From Eremophila alpestris peregrina (lineage: Eukaryota; Chordata; Aves; Passeriformes; Alaudidae): a DNA stretch of 64,000 bases. Below are positions 35,978 to 46,745 of the stretch, piece by piece (the stretch's first letter is position 1; the number at the start of each line of letters is the position of its first letter). The translations under genes were made by a program, and so were the position numbers. The notes beneath the pieces were generated by a model that ran no database searches, was not told where the DNA came from, and worked only from the letters and a program-made list of their open reading frames with translations. The stretch covers positions 14,097,667 to 14,161,666 of the forward strand of contig WMCF01000015.1 in assembly GCA_009792885.1 (NCBI GenBank), given 5' to 3'.

Positions 35978-36264
35978 ATGCTCCACCACCACAATTCTGC
36001 ACCTTTCCAGCTGCAGTACTGTCAAGAGAAGGAGCAGCTTAACAAAGCCCAGCTGCCAAGACAGGAGGAGTGGGAACAGAGAACTCCAAGCTGATGCTTT
36101 TCTGCCAGGGCTGCTGCAATAAATTCAACCCACTTGCACCAAGATACAAAAAGAATAGTATCACACAATGAAAAACAGAGAAATAGGTTTTAATCAACAT
36201 ATCATCTAACAAGCACATTTGGCTACCAAACACAAGAATTCTGTTTTAATTATACTCGAGGTCC

Positions 36265-36384
36265 TCAGCCTCCTCCTTCTAAAGCCTGCAAATTTTCTAG
36301 GTATTGGGTGACAGCCTCTATCTCTGCAAACTCCAGTAGTCTGTTGATTAGCTTATCCAGTGCTTCTTTCCCACTTAGAATTTC
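36265..36384 (-). CDS. MTRF1: MTRF1 exon 10, C-terminus and stop
   Basis: Encodes residues 415-453 and TGA. EILSGKEALDKLINRLLE corresponds to the family's C-terminal helix; the last residues (LEGGG) differ from the human Lys-ending tail. Acceptor TTTCATAG. Confidence 0.93.
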   Translation of the reverse strand, partial: EILSGKEALDKLINRLLEFAEIEAVTQYLENLQALEGGG

Positions 36385-39300
36385 CTATGAAAAAAAAGCA
36401 GACAAAAGCATTACTGACTGTCCTTCAGCATTATTCTGAAACACCAATGACTCAAACCCCTGAAATGCACTTTGCCTGCAGTCCCTCCACTTGCTCATCC
36501 TTGGAGGTCCCTCCCATGTGAAAGCAGCAGGACATCAGCTGTCTGCCTGTGCAAGGCACATGGATTCTGGCAGCAACAAAAGCAGCTACTGCTCTGCTTT
36601 CATGCAACCCATGCACTTACATGAAAATTCCCTGCAAGAACCATCAAGGACTGAAGAACCTCATTCAAATACTGTTGTCCATGGCAAGAGTGAGGCTGTT
36701 TTGCAAGCAAAGCTCAAGTAACTTTTGTTGGGTAGTTTATGGTTTCAGTTTCACTCAAGAAAGATCCAACACTAAGTAACTGAGTAACATAAGCCACCTT
36801 TATGCAATTATGGAACTATTTCCTCTGCCATGGTATTCTGCACTCCAATTACTATGAACCATTCCATATTCAGTATGCCCTGCATTCTCCGGAGTTACCC
36901 AGGACACTTGTGGGAACAGTTTGATAAGTGTTGCTCCTTATGCAACAGCATTTACAGCAAACTGGATACTTTATCCAAAATTGAGGGATCACCCTAAACT
37001 TTGTGAATTTAATACAAAAAAATCGATTATTAGGGTTTTTTTTTTTTTCCCCATTGTAAACCCCCCCCAAATAAACAAAATCATAGAATGCCCTGGGTTG
37101 GAAGGTACAGTAAAGATCACCCAGTTCCAACCCCCCTGCCATGGGCAGGGACACATTTCACTAGACCAGGCTGCTCAAAGCCCCATCCAGCCCGGCCTGG
37201 AACACTGCCAGGGATGGGGCATCCACAGCTTCACTGGGCTACCTGCTCCAGTGTCTCTCCACCCTCACAGTAAAGAAATTTGTCCTAATATCTAATCTAA
37301 ATATACCCTTTTTTAAGTTTGAAGCCATTCCCCCTTGTCCTGTCACTACATCCTCTTGTAGGAGTAAAAATCTCCCTCTTTCTTGTAGGCTCCCTTTGAG
37401 TACTGGAAGGCTGCAATTAGGTCACCCCAAAGCTTTCTCCTTTCCAGGTTGAACAATCACTAAGATTCAAGCCATATGTAGATATTTACTCAGAAACAAG
37501 ATCTCAGATAATCTAAAAATGAAAACATTCAGTTTCAGTTTCTTTTAACTGTGGCCTGTGACGCAAACATAAAAGTTTTTCTCATTTTTTACTCCAGCAT
37601 TAGCAGGAGGAAAGAATGGCCTAACAAAAATTAAAAAGTTCTTCCTGTCAGGTTTTTGGTTTGGATGCACTATGCTTCAAGAATCTCAAATGTCACTTGC
37701 CCGGTTTGGCCAAAGGACTCATGGATCTCATTGAGGACTACATGCTTGGTCACTTTCCACTCAGAGTAGGAGAAAAACACACAGAGAAGTCAGCCAGTGA
37801 GCTACAGCCTGTGCCAGTAATCTCTAAGACTACACAAAGGCAGGAATGAAAGTTTAAGCTTTCTAAATCTAGTGTTCTGTCAGAGCACAACTGGCTACTT
37901 ACTTCATATATATAATCTTAAGTTGTGCTTATTAAGCTAATTTTTCTTCTTATGGTAAACCTAAGTATCTAAATACTCTCATAAGCAACCCTTACCTTGA
38001 TATTGCGTGCATCATACGAGATCCTGTGGTCAGTGACTCTGTCCTGGGTGAAGTTGTAAGTACGAATTCTCTCTGACTGGGCTCTTGTTCCCAACTGCAG
38101 CAAAGCAGGACAAAAATAAATTTGTTGTATTTTTAAAAAACCAAACAGTTCTCCAGAACAGGATACTTAAATTGTAATGGATCAGCCTGTTCCAACTACC
38201 AACGTAGTGGTCACTAGCTTGGCACATGTGATTTTTAATAATATTGTAGCACTATTATTAAACTGTATTGTTTGTGATGCTGTATCACAGACCAAGCTTC
38301 TACATCCTCCAGCACATTTCTGTTCCAGCTCTATAGCTGAAAGAACCACGTTAACTATCAAAGGTCGTGTAAGGTACAAAAGTCTTTACTCCAAAAAATA
38401 TACAGTGGGGTTCTCTGGGGGGAGGGGGTGTAGCTTCCACCCAAAATAATGAAAATAGGCTCCATTAATAACAGAAGCAGCACAGTCGATGAGTGGCTGT
38501 CGAAAATTACCATCAAAAGGGACTTGGATCAAGAGTAAGAAGTTAAGTTACCCTCTAGTGGTGAAGTGTGAGAGTGCAAACAGCAATTCTAACTTTTAAA
38601 GCAGAAACCCAAATGTAGCACTGTTGGGGTTAAACACATCACTAAACACTGTGGTCTCTGCTAAAATGGAGACTTAAATGCTAAAAAACGCTCAGAGAAA
38701 AAGATGGGTGTCCATTTCAGTGGGCTTTGGTGAAAATTTCATCTGCTCTCAACGTGTATTTTAGAATGTGGAATTTCTTGAATAAACTCTGAAACATTAG
38801 GAAAAGTAATTTACTTTTGACTGATTTTCCACACTAGTCATATAAATCTAAATCCTTTATGCAGCTTTGAAGGCTCTCAAACTGGAATTAGTAACCAAGA
38901 TAAGTGGCTCACTGCTTACAACGATGGGGTTAATAATCTGCAGGGACAATATACTTAAATGCAACTTGAAATAAGTGATTAAATAGCTGAGCTGGAAAAT
39001 CTGGAGTACTGAGTAACTCTGTAATTCTGAAGCATTTTATTCCAATAGATCACTGTTCAAGTTTGAACCACAAATGGGAAAAATGCTCAAAGAATGGGAA
39101 AAGAATGACAGGACATTTTGAGAGGAAAGCACACTTTGCAGCCTAACTTGACATAACTCTTCCAGAAGCTGTTTCTTCCTCAAAAGGTTACCTAAACTGT
39201 ATCAAATAAGCTGGTACTTAATTGCAGAATTGTTTATTTACTTGCTTCTCTCAAAAGCTCTGTATGGCCATAAAATACCCTTCTTTAGAAACTTCTGAGA

Positions 39301-42300
39301 ACTCCTGATCCTAGTTTTCATTGAATGTAACTTTGTACTGATGCTAAATTTGTGTAACAGGGGCATTCAGTACACGATGTTGAATTTTCCCTTTTGAAAA
39401 ATTTCAGCCAGTCTTTTAACTTTTTTTTCCAGCCACAGCTGATCTCTCTTTTCATTGCCTGAGAAGTCTGCAATAGCATTGAACTGGGGTAAGTAAAGGC
39501 AGACTTACCATTCTGAAGTACAAGATTCTCCTCCCTCGTTAGCACCACTAGTCAGACACACACTCTCACTTGCTCTGTCCCCATCACCCAAAGACATCAG
39601 AACCAAATCTACAACAAAACACCCTCTCCAGATCCCAGGCACCACCTGTCCTCACCTGCAGTTTCCTGGCACTCTGCTCTTGGCTGAGCTGCTTTTCAAG
39701 GAGCTGCTGGTAGAGCTTGGCTCTCAGTGTCCGCAGAGCTATCTCCTTGTTCAGCTGCTGCGACCGCTCCTGCTGGCACTCAACTGCCAGTCCTGCACAG
39801 AGCCAACCAGGAGCCCATTACAACAAAGAACAAACAAGCTGAATTAATTCTAGCACATTAGGCAAATGAAACCTACTGCAGTGCTGATTTGGAGGGCCTT
39901 TCAGCTGTAGGATAAAAAGTCATCGTAACACACTGGCCAGAACCATTAGTGCGTTTTTAAACTTGTCACAGCTGCACCAGGGGCTTTGTTCTGTGCTACA
40001 GAAAGTCAGGGATATTTTAAAATTTCATGAAGCAAACAAGTTTCTGACATTGCCTCTAGAAACTGGGTTCACTCCAGTTAGCTGCCATATGTTAAAAATG
40101 CAATTTGAACAGTCTACAAGAGCATGTTTAAAAGAGTGCAACACAAGTTTTTAAAATCTTAGTCCAGATAAGCTCTTGGAGACTGGAAAATGCATTATTC
40201 TAGGAGAAAGGGGTGCCTAATCAACACTGTCTTAAATTTAATTATGATAAATGAGATAAAACAAAATAAAGGTCTTTAAAAGAAATGTATAACTTCTCAT
40301 TTGATTTCTGAAAGAAAAAGGCATATAGGGAACAGCCATTTTCAGGTCACTACTGGCATTCCCATGCCTAAAGTGATTCTGCATCTGTACAGAGAGAAGC
40401 TCACTGAGTTTCAATAAACAAATCCCAAAAAAGACAGAGTGGTCCAATCTACACAGTACCTTCCCATAAATAGACATTTTCCTTTCTATCCAATATATGA
40501 TAGCATTATCTAGTATTGAATGAAAATCTTCAAGCCTTCTTTTTAATCAGTCATGTAACAGATTCCAGCTAGGCCAAGCATGCCCTTGCTTCCCAGTAGC
40601 CATTACTGCTGAAGGTACAGAGCACACAGTGCAAATTATTTACATCTTCTACCCCATCCCTGTCACCCTCCATTTATTCTTTCATCCTTCAAAGACAGTG
40701 TGTTCATGAAACATTTCCTCTGAAGACAAAACTAGCATAATCACAGTGCCCCTGGTACACAGCCCCTTTCTAATTGTCTGGCTTTAAGAGGGACAGAACT
40801 AGAAAGGGCTACTTCTGTTTCTTGGGGATAAGGCCCAACCCTGCAAGATACAACCTGCAGGATCACAAGCTTCCTTTTCAAGATACAGATTCAGTGTGAA
40901 TAAAGTCCAAAGTACAGCCAGGCTTACCTGTAGGAAGGTGCACAATCCTCACAGCACTGTCAGTTTTGTTAACGTGTTGCCCTCCTGCTCCTCTGGCTCT
41001 GAATGTATCTATACGCAAATCCTTGGGATCCACTTTAACATCAACCTAGAATCAAAGAAAATTACCACTTCCTGCTCATTCTAAAAATATGTGTATGTCA
41101 GTGACACTCAGCATTAATAAGAAATCACTTCTCCAAAAATTGCTCCTTTACAACTGTTCCTAAATAACAGTCATAATCTTTATAATTTAAAAAATGCAGT
41201 GTCAAATATCTCTGTAAGGCAAATGATGCTTTAAAGGTTTCACTTAGTTTTTCAAACTCTTACTCCAGGTCCTTCACAAAACAAGGTATGTGTGTGTGTG
41301 AACCAAAACAAAATCACTGCTCTGCAAAACCACTAGCTTTGGCAGAGAGACTAAGAAATAAGCAAATATTTAAAAACACTTCTAAACAGCAGCGCAAGGA
41401 TCTTCTTCGTGAGTAAAGCCTGAATGATTCTTGCAACAGTACTTGGAATCATCTGAGGAGAAAACAGGTATATCCAGCTCCATTCAAGTAAGGATTGCCA
41501 CACTGGAAACAGGAGTCCATGATGACCTGGACCATAGTTTGAGCTCAGTGGATGGGAAAGGAACACTCAGATCTGATCAATGTTGCAAGAAAAGTATTAC
41601 GAAGAAGCAGGAGAAGGTGCAGGAAAAGCCTACAGGATCTGGTTTTGTGTTTTTTTGTGTAAATTGATGGTCTAAGTGAGAACTGTTAGTAAGATCTCAG
41701 ACAGACTAGCCAACACACTCATTCACATTCAAAGGAGACTGTCCTTGATTTACCAGAGAAGGACACCAGTAATTTAAATGAAACAAAAAAAAAATCAAAA
41801 GGATGTACAGAATCACATTACCATGCAACACTGAGTATTTTCTTGGATATTTTCTGTGTCTTAATACGTGATGTAATTTAAAATTTACTTACTCACAGCA
41901 GTGAGCCTTGTCAGTGTTGGGGCTGGAACACTTAATGAAATGATCACTCACTCTACATGCCATTTCAGGCAACAGCAAATCTCTGCAAAGTTGCTTCTGA
42001 TGATCCATATATACATGTAAGGTACAGAGCCAAGGGCTGTCACAAGGGTCAGAGCACTTGTGGTTCATTTTCTGGGACTTGCACAAAGCACTTGGTTATC
42101 AGTGAAATCCCCAAAGTAGTAACATGGTTTAAAATAACACCTACTCCAATGCCAAAATGGGTGAGCAGGGGTTCAGCACCACCTTACCAAGCCAATGAAC
42201 AGTTTACCTCCTCTGGCTGAGGGAGGACAATGACTGACATTGTCCCAGTGTGGATACGCTGCATTCTTGATGACATGCCCGTCTCAGGGATTCGCTGGAC

Positions 42301-45300
42301 TCGGTGAGTCCCTCCTTCATATTTCAGATGCCTGTAGACATTCTCTCCTGAAATATGAGCAGCAGCATGATGCAGGCCTCCTGGAGAGACAAACAGTGTA
42401 TGACAAATGCAGCAGAGAAACACTCCTTTCAACTTCATTGTCTTGGTGGAATCTCTGAAGAGCTGCTGTACCTATCTCAGCTGGGGTATAGTTCACAATG
42501 TCAAAGGTCCAACGTTTGTAGTCGGCGTAGTTCTGGTACATCTCAAACATTTCTTTGGTGAACTGCTGGCAGATGTCCCCTAAAAATTAAAAGGCATTAC
42601 CACATCAACAGCAGTTTTTAGACTTAGCTGCAACTCTAACCCCAGTCATTAGGCAGGTTAATGCTCATCTTTAGAAAGTATTATTTTATGCCAATGAAGT
42701 ATAAAAAAAGCATTAAAAATAACCCATAAGAGGTTTAATGAAGTTGGATGGAGGTTGGAAATAATCTTCACTGTAGGGGCTTTGCTGACCTCCAGTTGTT
42801 CTGCCAGCTGTCACTTCTAATATGACAGGACTTCTATCATATTTTTCCTTTGGCACTAGAAGCTGGAAAAGCTGAAAAAAGAAAAAAAAGAATGCCATTA
42901 TTTCTTTCATGACCCTGGATCTTCTCTTAATCAAATTTACAGCCAGCCTTCACAACTGCCACAGCCTGAGCACACACAACCACTGACTTCCTTTGGCAAG
43001 CTAATTAAGTAGGACTATAAACTGTCCAATGACCATTGCAACCCAGAGCAGTCAGGGTGGAAATGCAACATGCTAGTGCATCCAGATGAAAGCTACCTGA
43101 AAATCCAGTCCTGCCAAGTCAAGTGCCAGGTCACCCACCCCAGCCCCAGCTACCTATGAAGACAAAGTTATTAGCTAACCCAGCCAACCTTTACATTAAT
43201 CTTATTTTTCAGAAAGTCACATTTCATATTATTTCAGTCTGAATATAGAAATAAGCCCAAACACAGTGGTCTCCACTGAATCGTTTCAACTTCTTTGCTC
43301 ATATTTTCCCCAGTCATAGAGTGCTGTCAGCTGAAGAGAAAATGAAGGACTACAAGTTCCAATCAGAAATACTTCAAGAGTGCACGCTCCACTGCCACAA
43401 ACAGTTACTAGGATGTCATGTCATGTCTCAGTAGCACAGACTCACCACTTTTTTAATCCCCTTCAGCATTTGCAGACAGACAAGCAAGCAAGAGAAATTA
43501 CTCAATTAGTTATCTTCTATGACACAATTGTCACTACGAAGCTTACTAATAATTAATGTTGCCACTTCTTTTCAGGGAGAATACAGAAGCTGGACTTCTG
43601 TTTCATTAAACTGAAGTGTCAGAACCTATTGGTAAGATCATAAAGGAAAGGTTTTCTGACATCTTTATTTACAAAGCTGTAAAATTTTACCTCAGGCTCA
43701 CCTTTCTGCACAACATGTTCATTTTTTTATCCAGACTTTCCTTCTCTTCTAAGGCAAGCTGTAGAAGTTGTTTCTCATCTCTGCTGTCTAGCTCTAAATT
43801 CCAACAATAAGAATAGATGTTAGCCAATCTCACCTGGAGCAAATTATAGCACAGCTGTCCAAAGACATGCAGCACAGAAAAGCTTGAAGTGTTTTGCCAG
43901 CATGAAACACTCAAATAAGAGCAGCCCAAGCTAAGATGCACATTGCTAACTCAATGATCATACTTTCCAGGTGTGCTAGAAGGAGCAGCAGATATGATAC
44001 CTATGATTAGACTGTCCCTTCCCACATTTTAGAGGTTACTAACAAACTACAACACATTCTCAGGTAAAGCTCATAGAAGATCCAAGCCTTTTCTGCTTTG
44101 GAGGCTCCAGCTAATGCTGGTCAGTTAGGAACAGGTTATATACACTAAGTAGAAAGTTGGAAGACAGTTGAAGTCAAGTGGAAAACCTGTCACTGCTGAA
44201 ACAGGGAAACCCCTCTCCTTTTCATCTTTTTTTTCCAGTTTTCTACTCACCAGAAAGTGAAACAAGTCAACTCACTGAAATTAAAAAAGCAAGTCTGGTT
44301 GAATAAATGCCTGTTTTTACCATGCCAAGTTGATGAACTAGATTTAAATTACAACTGGACAATTACCAACACAAATGAGGAGGGAATGGCTGAAGCCAGC
44401 TTTGAGCAGCTGGGAGTGAAGGTACAAAGCAACAAAGAGGAGGTGAAAACCTTCTGCCTTGTGGCCTGGAAACCACAGGTTTGTCTCAGATGCAGCATAA
44501 AACGGGACTCTCAATCACTTCTTGCTGGTCCAAAAAATATGTTTATTGATCAGCCAGACAAACAGTATCAAATTAACTACTGTTAACAGTGCTGAGAGAT
44601 GGTCTGGTGGTGGCCAACGAGCTTAAGGCTTAAAGGATTGGTATCCCCTTCCTACCTTCCTGCAAAACAGAATTCACTTAACCTACCTTGTGACTCACAT
44701 CACTAGAGGGAAACTGGGAAATATTTTTCTTCTTCACTGAGTGTTGCAAATATAAAATCCTACATCAATTGTCAGGAATTCAGGTACTACAGAGAAGAGG
44801 GTCAGGGAGCTAAGTGGAAAACATTGAACAACCAAATGAAGGGGACATCTGTATTTTAACTTCACACAGGATAAATGGTACAGACAGAATAATTTGGCTC
44901 TATTTAATTAATTTATTTGCTGTAATATTTTACCATTCTTTTCCTTTCTTTCAACTAGAACTCACTCCATCCCTCCACATCATAATTTATAGAATTAGAA
45001 AAATTCTTCATTATACTAATTTGATCCAAAAACAGCTTAAGTTGAAATATGAATTTTCCAGAGTTTTCTTAATACTTTTTAATTCATTCAAGCACATTTC
45101 TTTTTCAGCATTAAATTTTTGTACCTTGTCTCCTTCACTCTTTCTCCTCTTTTCTCCAGTGAAGAGAATTAGAGAGGGTTGAGGATTAAAACATTTTAAA
45201 TCACCTTTTTTTTTCCAAAAGCACAAACATCTATTTATTTTTAGAGCTTAAGTATACAAATGTTTTCTATCTGTCTAAGTTACATTTACATCTTTATTTC

Positions 45301-46722
45301 AGTATGGCTCTTACTGTTTTGTCCACACCCCTTAGCTCTCTGAAGCCAAGCACCATGAACTTCTGTCCTCCTCCATTTACACTGCTGGGTATTGATTTCT
45401 CCTGTCCTTTGATTTTCCTGTCCTTCACTGCTTTAAGGTAAACCCCATTCTCTACAGGTCAGTGTTTCTCTCTCCTGGCTTAATACTTACCATTGTAGCA
45501 GAATGGATGCCATTTTTTCCTTCCTACTGTGTGCACCTCCTCACACTTGCAAGAATGCTGGGGTTTTTTTCCCAAATGTTGCACCATTACTTATTTTGTA
45601 AATTCTTTTATTTATTCTCTGTGTACTTTCTTATTCCTAAATGGCACAAAAACCAGTGACAATTTTTAATTCTTTTTTACTGCAACTTCTACTGTAGCAG
45701 ACTATTGAAAAACAGCAGCTTCTTAAACAACCATCATTTTTTATTCCTTAAAGGACTCCCCAAATATTTTCAAAGAAATATTAGCTTTTGCCATTTAAAT
45801 TGGAAGCTGACAACTCAGAGCCTAATGAAAGTTCATGTCATTTGCTCAATAAATATCACTGAACTGGTCAGATGGAATCCTATTTTAAATAACACAGCTG
45901 AGGTCTGCATCTATCAAAGATTTTAGGCTCGCTAGTTTTTTTTTGTTGAGTTCAAACTCTCTCAGTTCAACCAAAAAATAACCTCAAAATGAAAGCTTCC
46001 CAACTATTTCTGTTGGATGGATATCCCAGAGCTTCTAGGCAATCCCTACTCTCCCAAAAATTACCGTATTAAGAGCTCAAACTCAAGTGAGGTGAGATGA
46101 AAGACAGAGGGATGTGTCTGGATGCAGAAAGCCCTTGCAGCACACAAGCCCCCAGGAGCAGGGAGGACCAGGGAGTGTTCCAGGGCTGGCTGAACTCACT
46201 CACAAGCTTTCCTCAAAGGCTGGGTAATGAGATTTATCACAAGCACAGCTGCTGTTCTGAAGCAAGCAAGCAGATGTGTTTTCCTTTACCTGTGCACATT
46301 GCTTCTAACTCCTGAACTTCTCTTTCAGCCTCTTTAATTTCTTGAAACGCGGCTGCAATGGGGGACAGATCAGCACATCTTCTTCTCAGGGTTCTTTGCT
46401 CAAAGTCATTTAATGAGTCTGCATTTAACTGGTGACTAACCTGCTGGTACTCCTTGCTTAGAGTCTCCAGGTACTTCTGCACAGCCTCATGCTTCCACAA
46501 GGCTTGAGAATTCTGATGGTTTTTCCTGTGCCGACTGTTAAAAGACAGAGTGACTCGAGCTGTGTCCAATAAAGGCTTTGGCCTCCAAAAGCCATGGTTG
46601 TGCAGTCCCACCATGCTGCCTATCTTCTTTGCAGAAGGGAGAAAACAGCTGTCAAGTTGGCTGTGACAGCAGCAATTGGCAAGCAGGCTCTTGAAAAGAC
46701 AGACCTTTTGGAAAGGTTTCAT
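36265..46722 (-). CDS. MTRF1: MTRF1, mitochondrial class-I translation release factor 1, whole spliced CDS
   Basis: Class-I release factor of mitochondria that hydrolyses peptidyl-tRNA at stop codons; the human protein has been linked to the non-standard AGA/AGG stops (family knowledge). Coding segments in transcription order: 46722-46290, 43793-43702, 42871-42790, 42579-42472, 42380-42208, 41045-40928, 39792-39656, 38094-37996, 36384-36265. Phases agree throughout and give 453 codons (human 445). N-terminus basic, Cys/Ser-rich and poorly conserved, as expected of a mitochondrial presequence; coiled PCRF region from about 85; decoding loop PETGMSS at 270-276; catalytic GGQ at 317-319 in context GAGGQHVNKTDSAVR; basic tail with SARKLQLGTRAQSERIR. 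The long loop between RIP and RIHT distinguishes it from MTRF1L, so the paralogue assignment is firm. Upstream exon 1 is non-coding for this frame. Confidence 0.95.
36385..37995 (-). other. MTRF1 intron 9
   Basis: About 1.6 kb. It contains one CR1 fragment (about 37081-37459); the rest is unremarkable. Confidence 0.85.
37081..37459 (-). mobile_element. CR1 LINE 3'-end fragment
   Basis: On the plus strand it opens with TCATAGAATG and 'gttggaag', then 'ccaacccccctgccatggg', 'gggatggggcatccacagct', and 'attcccccttgtcctgtcac', which is the reverse complement of the avian CR1 3' UTR. About 380 bases, 5'-truncated, and the least diverged copy in the window. It is inserted sense to MTRF1 in intron 9. 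Confidence 0.93.
37996..38094 (-). CDS. MTRF1: MTRF1 exon 9
   Basis: 33 codons (382-414), phase 0 on both sides. LGTRAQSERIRTYNFTQDRV is nearly identical to the class-I release factor signature that lines the ribosomal peptidyl-transferase side of domain 3. Confidence 0.96.
38095..39655 (-). other. MTRF1 intron 8
   Basis: About 1.6 kb without recognisable repeats or exons. Confidence 0.8.
39656..39792 (-). CDS. MTRF1: MTRF1 exon 8
   Basis: Completes Gly336 and encodes 337-381: VECQQERSQQLNKEIALRTL, then a Gln-rich helix ending SARKLQ. Matches the segment after GGQ that packs on the ribosome. Donor GTGAGG. Confidence 0.95.
39793..40927 (-). other. MTRF1 intron 7
   Basis: About 1.1 kb with no exon or classified repeat recognised. 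Confidence 0.8.
40928..41045 (-). CDS. MTRF1: MTRF1 exon 7, catalytic GGQ exon
   Basis: Residues 297-335. Contains DLRIDTFRARGAGGQHVNKT with the universally conserved GGQ (317-319) needed for peptidyl-tRNA hydrolysis. Acceptor ATTCTAG, donor GTAAGC. Confidence 0.97.
41046..42207 (-). other. MTRF1 intron 6
   Basis: About 1.2 kb. No recognised repeat or exon. Confidence 0.8.
42208..42380 (-). CDS. MTRF1: MTRF1 exon 6, decoding-domain exon
   Basis: Completes Gly239 and encodes 240-296. Carries GLHHAAAHISGENVYRHLKY and the codon-recognition segment RIPETGMSSRMQRIHTGT. In bacterial RF1 this loop is shorter (P-x-T); the expanded loop is the hallmark of mtRF1. Confidence 0.96.
42472..42579 (-). 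CDS. MTRF1: MTRF1 exon 5
   Basis: Completes Gly203 and encodes 204-238: DICQQFTKEMFEMYQNYADY and WTFDIVNYTPAEI. Separated from exon 6 by an intron of only 91 bases. Donor GTACAG. Confidence 0.95.
42790..42871 (-). CDS. MTRF1: MTRF1 exon 4
   Basis: Residues 176-202: LFQLLVPKEKYD, then VILEVTAGRTTGG, the conserved start of the central domain. Its donor is GTCAGC, the weakest in the gene, while the acceptor has a long T-rich tract. Confidence 0.94.
42872..43701 (-). other. MTRF1 intron 3
   Basis: About 830 bases. Nothing recognisable. Confidence 0.8.
43702..43793 (-). CDS. MTRF1: MTRF1 exon 3
   Basis: Completes Glu145 and encodes 146-175: SRDEKQLLQLALEEKESLDK and KMNMLCRK, part of the N-terminal coiled PCRF segment. 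Acceptor GAATTTAG, donor GTGAGC. Confidence 0.94.
43794..46289 (-). other. MTRF1 intron 2
   Basis: About 2.5 kb, AT-rich. No exon or classified repeat recognised. Confidence 0.8.
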
Positions 46723-46745
46723 TTTGTTTCTTATTTTTCCACCAC
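46290..46745 (-). CDS. MTRF1: MTRF1 exon 2, start codon and N-terminal region
   Basis: The acceptor TTTAATTTCAG places the exon 5' edge at 46745; the start codon is 46722-46720 (A at -3). It encodes residues 1-144: a basic Cys/Ser-rich presequence-like N-terminus, then ALWKHEAVQKYLETLSKEYQ and the coiled segment DLSPIAAAFQEIKEAE, which align to human MTRF1. Bases 46745-46723 are 5' UTR. An open frame entering from exon 1 overlaps this start in another frame. Confidence 0.93.
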
